Shown piece by piece: positions 29,904-37,043 of a stretch of 39,861 nucleotides of DNA. The position numbers and the translations under genes were made by a program. Each line of letters starts with the position of its first letter. The first letter of the stretch is position 1. The notes beneath the pieces were generated by a model. The model was not told the DNA's origin, did not search any database, and saw nothing but the letters and a program-made list of their open reading frames with translations. This DNA is from Actinomycetota bacterium. GTDB lineage: Bacteria > Actinomycetota > Thermoleophilia > Solirubrobacterales > 70-9. The stretch lies in NCBI GenBank assembly GCA_018268575.1, contig JAFDWF010000135.1, positions 1-39,861 of the forward strand, written 5' to 3'.

Positions 29904-32386
29904 GCCCCCTCCCCGCTCGGCGGGCGCCGGCGCTCCAGCAGCGTGAGCGTCGCCGGGAGGATCACGATCACGCCGAGCAGCGCGGCGGCGAGGTCGATCA
30001 CGGTGACCGCGCCGAAGTCGCGCAGCATCTGGATGTCGGAGGCGACGAGGACGGCAAAGCCCGCGATCGCGGTGAGGCCCGAGGCGAGCACGGCGGCGCC
30101 GGTGCGGGCGTAGGCGCGGCGGAGCGCCGCGGCGGTGTCGGCGCCGACCGAGCGCTCCTGCTCGAAGCGGCCGCCGAGGATCACCGCGAACTCGGTGGCG
30201 ATCGCGATCGTCAGCGCCCCGAGCGCCGCCGACATCGGGTTCAGCGGGATGCCGGTGAGCCAGATCAAGAGCGAGGCCCAGCCGGTGGCGAGCACGGTCG
30301 GCAAGAGCGGCACGAGCGCGCGCCGGAACGAGCGCAGCAGCGCCAGCAGGACGAGGGCGACGGCGCCGAGCCCGGCGAGCGCCAGCCAATAACGGCTCGA
30401 GGAGAGCTCGGAGGCGGCTTCGGCGGCGACCACCGGCAGGCCGGCGAGGCGCACCGTGGCCCCGGCGGGCGGAGTGCCGATCTGGGTGCGGACGCTGTCG
30501 AGCAACTCGTTCTGTTCGGCGAGGGTCTGTGAGCTGATGCCGAAGCTGAGCAGGGCGACGTTCCCAACCTTGCCGGTCTTCGGGTCGATCGGGGCGACCT
30601 GGCGCAGCGAGTAGGCGGAGAGCGCCGCGAGGGTCGCTTCGATCCCCGACTTGGTCACCTTGCCTTCGCCGCGGGTGAGGAAGTCAGAAAGGGCCGGACC
30701 GGCCGTGACGTCGTCGTGCGCCAGTACCCGACGCTTGAAGCCAGCCATCCATTCGATCGTCGCCGGATCGGTGAGGCGATCGGATTCGACCAGGACTTCG
30801 AGGTTCCCGGTGGTGCCGGTGGGCTGCTCGAAGGTGTTCAGGTCTTCGACCGCGGCGAGGTTGTGGGGGGCGAGCTGGCGGACTTCCGAGACCGTGTCGA
30901 TCTGGGTGCCGAGGGTCCAGCCGATCGCGGCGAGGACGATTCCAAGGGTTAATACGAGCACCGGCCGTCCGATGGCCAGCGAGACAAGTGCTTGCAACGG
31001 GCGGGTCCTGTCACCGTGGGGGCCCACCATCCTTCCGGTAGCTAAAGCTTCCTCAGGATGGTCCCCCCCACGGCGCCACCCCCCCGGTCGGCGCAGACTC
31101 AAGGCGGCGAACCCGGCAGTCAGCACCAGGATGAAGGACAGGACGACGCCTAGCACCAACAAGAGGCCGAAGCCGCGGACCATCGGCGTGGGGCTGAGGA
31201 GCAGTACGAGGAAGCCGGCCGCGGTGGCGAGACAGGCCGTGGCGATCGTCGGGCCGGAGAGGTTGGCTGCGGTCCGCGCCGCCGCTTCGCCCTCCGCGCC
31301 GGTCGCCTGCACCTCGTCGAGGCGGGCCTGGAACTGGATCGCGTAGTCGACGGCGAGGCCGATCAGGATCGGGAGGACCGCCACCGAGGCCATCGTCAGG
31401 CTGCCGCCCACGAGGTCCAGGAGGCCGAAGACGATCGCGGCTGACGCCAGGGCGAGCGCCAGAGGCAGCAGGCGCAGGCGGGAGCGGAAGGCGAGCAGGA
31501 GGACGATCGCCATCACCACGATCGCCACGGCGAAAAGGAGGAGCAGGGCATCCTTCAGGGCGCGGGCCACGGCGTCGACCACGACCGGGGCCCCGGTGAC
31601 GACGTATTCGCCGGCGGAAAGGACGAAGCACGGTTCGGCCTTGCCGCCTTCGCCGCAGGCCTTGCGCGGCGTCGTTTCCGCCACCGCTTCCTCGATCAGG
31701 CCGATAGCGCGGTGGCGTTCGGCTTCGCTCAGGTCCGGTTTCAGCCTGATCACGATCTGGGCGGCGTGCGAGCTGGGGAAGAGGTAGGCCAACCGCGCCT
31801 TCGGCGTGCCGCGCGCCTTGGCCAGGTCGAAGACGACGGTGGAGACGAATTCTTCGTTGGTGATCGAGGGCGCCGAGGTGATCCCGTACTTGGTCGCGAC
31901 CGTCAGCAGGTATTCGCGCAGCTGCGTCGGCGAGAGCTGCTTGGAGATCCGCGTCAGCTGTTCGTCGATCTGCACCACCGCCTCGTTGAGGAAGGTGGCC
32001 GGGCCGGCGAGGAACTCGACCGGGTCCATTTCGGCGATCCCCGTGCAGGCCCCGGGCACCGGTTGGGCGCCCTTCGGCACCTTGCCCGAGAGGCAGCCCT
32101 CGAGCCGCAGCAGGCGCAGCAGGTCCTTGCCGAGCAGCAACTTCGGCAGGCTCTCCTTGACCAGGACGACGACCGGTTCTTCGCCGAACTCGGCCCGCGC
32201 TCGCTGGGTCGCTTCGTAGGTCGGGTCGCTCTTCCCGACCAGGGTCCCCAGCCCGGCGTCGGTGTCTACCTGCGTCGCCGCGACCGCCGCCGCGACGGCG
32301 ACCAGCGTGGCGAGAGCCAGCACCGCGCGGGCATGGCGCACCGACCACGCGGCGATCGCCCCGAACGGGCGACGGCGGCCGTCCAT
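29900..32386 (-). CDS. MMPL/RND superfamily exporter
   Basis: The 828-residue protein has the duplicated RND layout. Membrane helix 1 (about 19-41) is followed by a large outer loop, a helix bundle (about 280-430), a linker, a second start helix (about 470-490), a second outer loop, and a final bundle ending near 815. Motifs such as ILIGLAVDYAIQFQARLDEV (about 340-360) and AALGALTIAIATEFAVILGG are typical of the MMPL/HpnN-type lipid exporters. Operon partners (MlaE, MlaF-like) suggest lipid or hopanoid movement across the envelope. The start is 7 bases after the ATPase stop. An imperfect palindrome lies in the linker (31014-31073). Confidence 0.88.
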   Translation of the reverse strand: MDGRRRPFGAIAAWSVRHARAVLALATLVAVAAAVAATQVDTDAGLGTLVGKSDPTYEATQRARAEFGEEPVVVLVKESLPKLLLGKDLLRLLRLEGCLSGKVPKGAQPVPGACTGIAEMDPVEFLAGPATFLNEAVVQIDEQLTRISKQLSPTQLREYLLTVATKYGITSAPSITNEEFVSTVVFDLAKARGTPKARLAYLFPSSHAAQIVIRLKPDLSEAERHRAIGLIEEAVAETTPRKACGEGGKAEPCFVLSAGEYVVTGAPVVVDAVARALKDALLLLFAVAIVVMAIVLLLAFRSRLRLLPLALALASAAIVFGLLDLVGGSLTMASVAVLPILIGLAVDYAIQFQARLDEVQATGAEGEAAARTAANLSGPTIATACLATAAGFLVLLLSPTPMVRGFGLLLVLGVVLSFILVLTAGFAALSLRRPGGWRRGGDHPEEALATGRMVGPHGDRTRPLQALVSLAIGRPVLVLTLGIVLAAIGWTLGTQIDTVSEVRQLAPHNLAAVEDLNTFEQPTGTTGNLEVLVESDRLTDPATIEWMAGFKRRVLAHDDVTAGPALSDFLTRGEGKVTKSGIEATLAALSAYSLRQVAPIDPKTGKVGNVALLSFGISSQTLAEQNELLDSVRTQIGTPPAGATVRLAGLPVVAAEAASELSSSRYWLALAGLGAVALVLLALLRSFRRALVPLLPTVLATGWASLLIWLTGIPLNPMSAALGALTIAIATEFAVILGGRFEQERSVGADTAAALRRAYARTGAAVLASGLTAIAGFAVLVASDIQMLRDFGAVTVIDLAAALLGVIVILPATLTLLERRRPPSGEGA
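31014..31073. repeat. Imperfect palindrome in the linker of the RND exporter gene
   Basis: CCGTGGGGG then CCATCCT on the left (31014-31033) pair with AGGATGG then CCCCCACGG on the right (31055-31073), with a small internal mismatch. The 21-base loop has its own stem, AGCT-AA-AGCT. The palindrome is read in frame at about residues 438-457, between the two halves of the exporter. Confidence 0.7.
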
Positions 32387-32393
32387 CTACGGG

Positions 32394-33425
32394 TCAGTCC
32401 ATCGAGAGCGGGCCGGTGACGTCGGCGTGGAGGAACTGGCTGACGAACGGGTTGGACGAGTCGAAGACTTCTTCTTTCGGTCCCGACTCGACGATCTTGC
32501 CGCTCCACAGCACCGCGATGAAGTCGGCGATCCGCCGCGCGGTGTTGAGGTCGTGCGAGATCACCAGGTAGCAGCCGCCGTTCTCGGCGTGGATCTCGCG
32601 GATCAGCTCGCAGAGCAGCGCCGTGCGGACCGGGTCGAGGCCCGAGTCGGGCTCGTCGAACATCACGATCGCCGGTTCCAGCACCAGCGCCCGCGCGAAC
32701 CCGGCGCGCTTGCGCATTCCGCCGGAGAGCTCGTTCGGCATCTTGTAGGTGGCCTCGGAGAGGCCGACCTCTTTCAGCCGCCGGTTGACGATCTCGCCGA
32801 TCTCCTCCTCGCCCTTGTCGGTGTGCTGGCGCAGCGGGAAGGCGACGTTGTCGTAGATGTTCATCGAGCCGAAGAGGGCCCCGTCCTGGAACAGGAGGCC
32901 GAACTTTTTGCGCACCTCGAAGAGTTCGTCGTCGGTCATGTTCGGGATCGATTCGCCGTGCACGAGGACGTCGCCGTGGTCGGGGTAGAGCAGGCCGACG
33001 ATGTGCTTGATCAACACGCTCTTGCCCGTGCCCGACGGCCCCAGCACCATCGAGACCTGGTTTTCGGGCAGGCCGAGGTTCAAGCCGTTGAGGATGCGGG
33101 CGCGGCCGAACTGCTTGACCAGGTCGAGGATCTCGATCGCGTCCTCGCCGCCGTGGTCGCGCTTGCGGCCGGTGTGGAAGCGGTAGGGATCGTGCTCACG
33201 TGGGTCGACCCCGGGAATGACGAAGTCGCGCCCCATGACGGCGCCGTCCTCGCTCACGTAAGGGCCCTCGTCGCCGCCGCCGTGCGGTGCCGCGGCGGCG
33301 GTAGGAACGGCGGCCGGGTCCTCCGGTTCGGTGGCGGCCAGTTCGGCACTGGTCTCCGCCTCGGCCTCGTACCGCTCCTCCTCGATCTCGTTGAAGCGCT
33401 CTTCCTCGTCGTTGCGCACGTTCAC
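32394..33425 (-). CDS. ABC transporter ATPase, Mkl/MlaF type
   Basis: The 343-residue protein has a Walker A GPSGTGKS at 129-136, Q-loop Gln180, signature LSGGMRKR at 233-240, Walker B IVMFDEPDSG with Glu258, and switch His291. RKRAGFARAL and the overall pattern match the ATPases of MCE/Mla lipid transporters. An acidic, disordered N-terminal extension of about 95 residues is unusual for MlaF. The start is GTG 33425, overlapping the permease stop. It should power the two MlaE permeases encoded upstream. Confidence 0.92.
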   Translation of the reverse strand: MNVRNDEEERFNEIEEERYEAEAETSAELAATEPEDPAAVPTAAAAPHGGGDEGPYVSEDGAVMGRDFVIPGVDPREHDPYRFHTGRKRDHGGEDAIEILDLVKQFGRARILNGLNLGLPENQVSMVLGPSGTGKSVLIKHIVGLLYPDHGDVLVHGESIPNMTDDELFEVRKKFGLLFQDGALFGSMNIYDNVAFPLRQHTDKGEEEIGEIVNRRLKEVGLSEATYKMPNELSGGMRKRAGFARALVLEPAIVMFDEPDSGLDPVRTALLCELIREIHAENGGCYLVISHDLNTARRIADFIAVLWSGKIVESGPKEEVFDSSNPFVSQFLHADVTGPLSMD

Positions 33426-34219
33426 CCTCCTATTGGAGCACGTGGATTCGCTCCCCAGAAGACCAGGGTCCCAAGCATGCCGATGATGTGGACTAAGACG
33501 ATGTTCAGGACCATCGACTTCGCCGTCGCGGTCCCCACCCCCACCGGGCCTCCCGAAGCCGTATAGCCGTAGTAACAGCCGACCAGCACGATCGCGGTCG
33601 CCATCACCATCCCCTTGATCAGGCTGAAGATCACGTCGGGCGGGTTCTGGAACTGCCAGAAGATCAGCAGGTAGCCGCCCGACGAGGCGTCACCGATCTG
33701 CTTCACCACAGCGATGTAGGAAGCCAGGTACATCACCCCGATCGCCACCAGGTACATGAACGGGAAGGCGATCCAGGCGGCCAGCAGGCGGGTGGCGCAG
33801 AGGAAGGTGATCGGCGGCACACCCATCACCTCGAGCGCGTCGATCTCGTCGGAGATCCGCATCGCGCCGAGCTCGGCGACGATCCCGGTCCCGACCTTGG
33901 CCGAGAGCATGTAGCCGAAGGCATAGGGGAGCACCTCGCGCAGGTCGCACCAGGCGGAGAAGACGCCCGCGTAGGCGGGAGCGCCGTTGGCGCGCAAGAG
34001 GTAGGCACCCTCGATCCCGCACTGCAGGCCGAGGACGAAGACGAGGCCCCAGATCACCAGCGCCGAGCCGAGGATCAGGATCCCGGCCTGGCGCAGCGCC
34101 TCGCCGAAGAAGCGCAGCACCCGGCCGCTGTAGACGAGCATCGCGACGCGGCCGCCGAAGCGGGCGATCTCGCCGAGCGAGTCGAGCCAGCCCTTCGGGA
34201 CTTCGAGCCAGGCGTTCAT
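33422..34219 (-). CDS. MlaE/YrbE-family permease (second of two)
   Basis: The 265-residue protein has five or six membrane helices and the MlaE signature, with VGTGIVAELGAMRISDEIDA and LEVMGVPPITFLCATRLLA around residues 110-148, the segment that couples to the ATPase. YYGYTASGGPVGVGTATAKS near the end is typical of actinobacterial YrbE proteins. The ATG overlaps the stop of a 24-codon micro-ORF (ATGA). MlaE pairs usually form the membrane part of MCE transporters. Confidence 0.92.
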   Translation of the reverse strand: MNAWLEVPKGWLDSLGEIARFGGRVAMLVYSGRVLRFFGEALRQAGILILGSALVIWGLVFVLGLQCGIEGAYLLRANGAPAYAGVFSAWCDLREVLPYAFGYMLSAKVGTGIVAELGAMRISDEIDALEVMGVPPITFLCATRLLAAWIAFPFMYLVAIGVMYLASYIAVVKQIGDASSGGYLLIFWQFQNPPDVIFSLIKGMVMATAIVLVGCYYGYTASGGPVGVGTATAKSMVLNIVLVHIIGMLGTLVFWGANPRAPIGG

Positions 34220-34290
34220 GACGGATCGCGCTTCGCGCCCGGCGCGGAGAGCCAGAGCCAGATAGCGACGCTTGGTCGCTTCGCGCTCAT
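34216..34290 (-). CDS. Micro-ORF of 24 codons bridging the two MlaE permeases
   Basis: The ATG (34290-34288) overlaps the stop of the first permease and the TGA (34218-34216) overlaps the start of the second, both as ATGA. The peptide begins MSAKRPS, has IWLWL in the middle and SAPGAKR near the end, and ends in Ser, closely matching the micro-ORF at 16104-16175. The shared codons CGA-CCA-AGC are unusual for this GC-rich region. It could be a translated coupling peptide or a repeat unit inserted at an ATGA junction with duplication of ATGA. No known family is recognised. Confidence 0.6.
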   Translation of the reverse strand: MSAKRPSVAIWLWLSAPGAKRDPS

Positions 34291-35093
34291 CGAATCGTCT
34301 GTAGTTCGGGGTTGGTCGCCAGCAGCGTCTGGGTGAAGACGTAGTTGAAGGCGAAGAAGGCGAGGAAGGAGATCACGACCGCCTCGTTCACCGCGCGGCC
34401 GACGCCCGCGGCGCCCCCCGAAGCCGTCATCCCTTTGTAACAGCAAACGATCGCGATGATCGCGCCGAACAGCGTGCACTTCAGCACCGAACCCCAGAGG
34501 TCGGTGACCGAGGCCTGCGAGAAGAGCGTCGCGAAGAAGCCGCCGAGGCTCTGGTGGTAGAGCAGCTCGGTGAGGATGCCGCCGGAGAGGCCGGCGATGA
34601 TGGCGAAGACGTCGAGCAGCCCGGTGATCAGCATCAGGGCGAGGAAGCGGGGCACGACCAGGTTCTTGATCGGGTCGACGCCGAGCACCTGCAGGGCGTC
34701 GAGCTCCTCGCGGATCTTGCGGGCACCGAGGTCGGCGGTGATCGCGGTGCCGGCGATCCCGGCGACGCAGACGCCGGTCACGAAGGGTCCGATTTCTCGG
34801 ATCGCGGCGAGGACGAAGAAGCCGCCCAACCGGTCGAGCGCGCCGAACAGGGTGAGGAAGTTGGCCGCCTGCAGGCCGGGGGCGCCGAAGTTGATCGCCA
34901 CGGTCGAGACCAGCAGCGGGAACCAGCACAGCTGCAAGGCGAAGAGGAACTGGCCGATGAACTCCTCGCCATAGGGGTAGGGCGGACGGATCGCGGAGGC
35001 GATCGTGCGACCGGTCAGGAGAACGAGCTCCCCCACCTGTTCGAACACCGACCTGGCGGGCAGGAACGCCCTGTTCACTGCGGATCCGACCAT
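34287..35093 (-). CDS. MlaE/YrbE-family permease (first of two)
   Basis: The 268-residue protein has an N-terminal amphipathic part and about five membrane helices. The MlaE motif is GIAGTAITADLGARKIREEL then DALQVLGVDPIKNLVVPRFL (about residues 111-150), with CCYKGMTASGGAAGVGRAVN near the C-terminus. A strong GGAGGAG site precedes the ATG. It is first in the reverse operon of two permeases, ATPase, exporter and thioredoxin-like protein. No MCE-domain protein is encoded nearby. Confidence 0.92.
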   Translation of the reverse strand: MVGSAVNRAFLPARSVFEQVGELVLLTGRTIASAIRPPYPYGEEFIGQFLFALQLCWFPLLVSTVAINFGAPGLQAANFLTLFGALDRLGGFFVLAAIREIGPFVTGVCVAGIAGTAITADLGARKIREELDALQVLGVDPIKNLVVPRFLALMLITGLLDVFAIIAGLSGGILTELLYHQSLGGFFATLFSQASVTDLWGSVLKCTLFGAIIAIVCCYKGMTASGGAAGVGRAVNEAVVISFLAFFAFNYVFTQTLLATNPELQTIR

Positions 35094-35149
35094 CTGCTCC
35101 TCCAGCCGGCCGCGCCTTCCCGACGCGGCGACCCCACTCTTCCGGCGGG

Positions 35150-35155
35150 AGTCTA
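35150..35155 (-). promoter_or_regulatory. Candidate -10 box TAGACT of the MlaE operon
   Basis: TAGACT on the reverse strand lies about 57 bases before the permease ATG, leaving a leader that contains the GGAGGAG ribosome site. The -35 region is not clear. Confidence 0.35.
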
Positions 35156-35250
35156 TGGGATGGATCGGCCCGTTCCGTTAGCTCCATATTGAGATCGCGC
35201 TAACCCGAGGAAGCGGCCGAAAATGGCTCCGTTGCGGGGATTCCCCGTGC

Positions 35251-35256
35251 TATGTT
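35251..35256 (+). promoter_or_regulatory. Candidate -10 box TATGTT of the lipoprotein gene
   Basis: TATGTT ends 9 bases before TTG 35266, consistent with a leaderless start. A CGGGG-ATT-CCCCG palindrome (about 35235-35247) sits just upstream and could be an operator. Confidence 0.38.
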
Positions 35257-35265
35257 CGCCTCGCT

Positions 35266-35934
35266 TTGCGGGGAGCCGGAACACGTCGCCGGGGTGCCCG
35301 CCTCCGAGCCGTCGCGGTGGGGTCCGCGGCCTTGGCCGTGGCGGTGCTGCTCCCTGCCTGCGGGGAATCGTCCTCGGACTCGGGCGAGCCGGCGGGCACC
35401 TACGCGGTCAAGGTGACCGGGGCGAGCTTCCCCTCGCGGCAGGTGGTCGGCCAGACCTCGCTGATGAAGATCGACGTGAAGAACACCGGCAAGAAGACGG
35501 TCCCCGCGCTGGCCATCACCGTGAACATCGAGGGCAAGGAAGGCAAAACTGCCCAGATCCCCTTCTCCGTCCACGATCCCGCGCCCGGCCTCGCCAACGG
35601 CGACCGTCCCGTCTGGGTGCTGGCGGCGACCTACCCCCGTCTGGCCGGCTCCTCCGAACCGGGCGGCGCCACCACCTCGGGGTCGAAGACCTACTCCTTC
35701 GGGGCGCTGAAGCCGGGCAAGTCGGTGGAAGCGGTCTGGAAGCTGAGCGCCGTGCGCCAGGGCAAGTACACGGTCGGCTACGAAGTCGCGGCGGGCCTGA
35801 CCGGCGAAGAGAAGGCAAAGACCGCCGCCGGCGTCGCCCCCGGCGGCACCTTCGTCGCCGACATCTCCACCGCCCTGCCGGAAACCGAAGTGAACGGCGC
35901 CGGCGAAATCGTCGAAGTCGAAGCTGGCGGCTAA
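35266..35934 (+). CDS. Secreted lipoprotein of unknown function
   Basis: The 222-residue protein has an Arg-rich N-terminus, a hydrophobic segment and the lipobox LLPAC with the lipidated Cys32. A Ser/Asp/Gly-rich spacer follows, then a beta-rich domain (TYAVKVTGASFPSRQVVGQT, MKIDVKNTGKKTVPALAITV) that resembles DUF11/CARDB-like Ig folds. The start is TTG 35266 by frame and promoter spacing; there is no in-frame ATG before the signal peptide. Most Glu codons are GAA. The stop overlaps the stop of the converging XRE gene. The ligand is unknown. Confidence 0.78.
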   Translation: MRGAGTRRRGARLRAVAVGSAALAVAVLLPACGESSSDSGEPAGTYAVKVTGASFPSRQVVGQTSLMKIDVKNTGKKTVPALAITVNIEGKEGKTAQIPFSVHDPAPGLANGDRPVWVLAATYPRLAGSSEPGGATTSGSKTYSFGALKPGKSVEAVWKLSAVRQGKYTVGYEVAAGLTGEEKAKTAAGVAPGGTFVADISTALPETEVNGAGEIVEVEAGG

Positions 35935-36215
35935 TTGCCTGCTGGCTCTTCGACTCGAAATTCGCCGCCACCCTCACGCGGGATCCAGACGATCCCGTCC
36001 AATAGCTCGGTCGGCTTGACGCCGAGTGCGCCGGCCAGCTTGACGATGGCGAAAATGCCGACGTTTTCACTCCCGGCCAAGGCTGCATCGACCTGCCCCC
36101 GGGCGAGAGATGAACGCTCCACCAGCGAGTCGACCGTCAGCCCTCGCGCGTTGCGAAACCACTCAAGCCGAGCAGCGAGTACGAGTAGTGGATCTGTCGT
36201 ATGACCACCGTCCAT
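35931..36215 (-). CDS. XRE-family helix-turn-helix regulator
   Basis: The 94-residue protein is a single XRE domain: LAARLEWFRNARGLTVDSLV, ERSSLARGQVDAALAGSENV, IFAIVKLAGALGVKPTELLD. A short tail VWIPREGGGEF follows. The tail matches WIPGENRGF in the divergent gene at 36358, so the two are probably paralogues. It ends by overlapping the lipoprotein stop. Neither operator nor toxin partner is evident. Confidence 0.8.
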   Translation of the reverse strand: MDGGHTTDPLLVLAARLEWFRNARGLTVDSLVERSSLARGQVDAALAGSENVGIFAIVKLAGALGVKPTELLDGIVWIPREGGGEFRVEEPAGN

Positions 36216-36357
36216 CCCCGACCCAAGGATTCGGGACGGTTCGACTTACCCCCAGGACCGGCCTCACCGCTTCTACGAACTTGCGAATTGGGGCGAATTC
36301 GACCGATAAGGCGTTTTGTCCGTGGAATTCGTTGTCTGCGCACTGTACCCCTTCGCC

Positions 36358-36654
36358 ATGCGCTCCGAGAGGGATCTGGATCTAGTCCTTTCGGTCATCG
36401 GAAAGCGAATCGAAGCGCGACGACAAGAGCTTCGGGACGAAGGCCTTGAGTGGTCGCAAGAGAAGATCGCCGCCAAGGCCGAGGTCGACCTGAAGCAGTT
36501 CAACAAGATCGAGAACGGCAACGCCGAGCCGCGAATCGCAACCTTGATCCAGATCGCGGGAGCGCTGGGGATTTCGATATCGACCTTGATCGAGGGACTG
36601 GAATGGATCCCGGGCGAAAACCGTGGATTCGGCCATATGGAGAGCGGCGACTAG
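36358..36654 (+). CDS. XRE-family helix-turn-helix regulator
   Basis: From ATG 36358 the protein has 98 residues with an XRE domain (VIGKRIEARRQELRDEGLEW, SQEKIAAKAEVDLKQFNKIE, TLIQIAGALGISISTLIEGL) and the tail WIPGENRGF. Upstream in-frame TTG 36316 and GTG 36322 are less likely starts. It diverges from a related regulator across a 142-base gap that may hold a shared operator. The local base composition is slightly lower in GC than its surroundings. Confidence 0.82.
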   Translation: MRSERDLDLVLSVIGKRIEARRQELRDEGLEWSQEKIAAKAEVDLKQFNKIENGNAEPRIATLIQIAGALGISISTLIEGLEWIPGENRGFGHMESGD

Positions 36655-36705
36655 ATGCCACACAAATGGTCCACTTATGTCGCCCACACGCGCGTAAATC
36701 CTCCC

Positions 36706-36711
36706 TACAGT
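36706..36711 (+). promoter_or_regulatory. Probable -10 box TACAGT, leaderless start
   Basis: TACAGT ends 6 bases before ATG 36718. There is no Shine-Dalgarno, in line with a leaderless transcript. Confidence 0.48.
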
Positions 36712-36717
36712 GGTCCC

Positions 36718-36942
36718 ATGGAGTCGACCCGGGCCACGTGGAACGACCAACGGATGGATGAATTCGCGCAGCGGACCGAGGAGAACTTCCGCGAGGTGAG
36801 GCGGGAGATCCGGCAGGTCGAGACGGGCCTGCGTTCCGAGATGAACGACCGGTTCGGCAAGCTCGAAGCGAAGTTCAACATCCTCTTCGGGGCGCTGGCG
36901 ACCGGGTTCGTCGCCGTCGTCGTGCAGCACTTCGTCGGCTGA
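36718..36942 (+). CDS. Small coiled-coil protein with C-terminal membrane anchor
   Basis: The 74-residue protein has a charged coiled-coil stretch (MDEFAQRTEENFREVRREIR, VETGLRSEMNDRFGKLEAKF, about 14-52) and a final hydrophobic helix (ILFGALATGFVAVVVQHFV). Such DUF1640-like or Bdr-like small proteins are common, with no fixed function. The start is chosen from the TACAGT box 6 bases upstream. Confidence 0.65.
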   Translation: MESTRATWNDQRMDEFAQRTEENFREVRREIRQVETGLRSEMNDRFGKLEAKFNILFGALATGFVAVVVQHFVG

Positions 36943-36979
36943 GCCCGCACAGGCGACGGCCGACACGCGGGCGGATTCC

Positions 36980-37023
36980 CTGACGCGGAGTGCCGACCCG
37001 GCTAAAGTTGGCTGACCAGCCAA
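36980..37023 (+). promoter_or_regulatory. Promoter and palindromic operator of the aldehyde dehydrogenase gene
   Basis: CTGACG (36980-36985), a 17-base spacer and TAAAGT (37003-37008) form a plausible promoter. TTGGCTGACCAGCCAA (37008-37023), a perfect 7+2+7 palindrome, covers the expected transcription start, a classical repressor position (TetR-like dimension). No regulator gene lies adjacent. Confidence 0.6.
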
Positions 37024-37043
37024 ACGGGGATGGAGGAGTGAGC

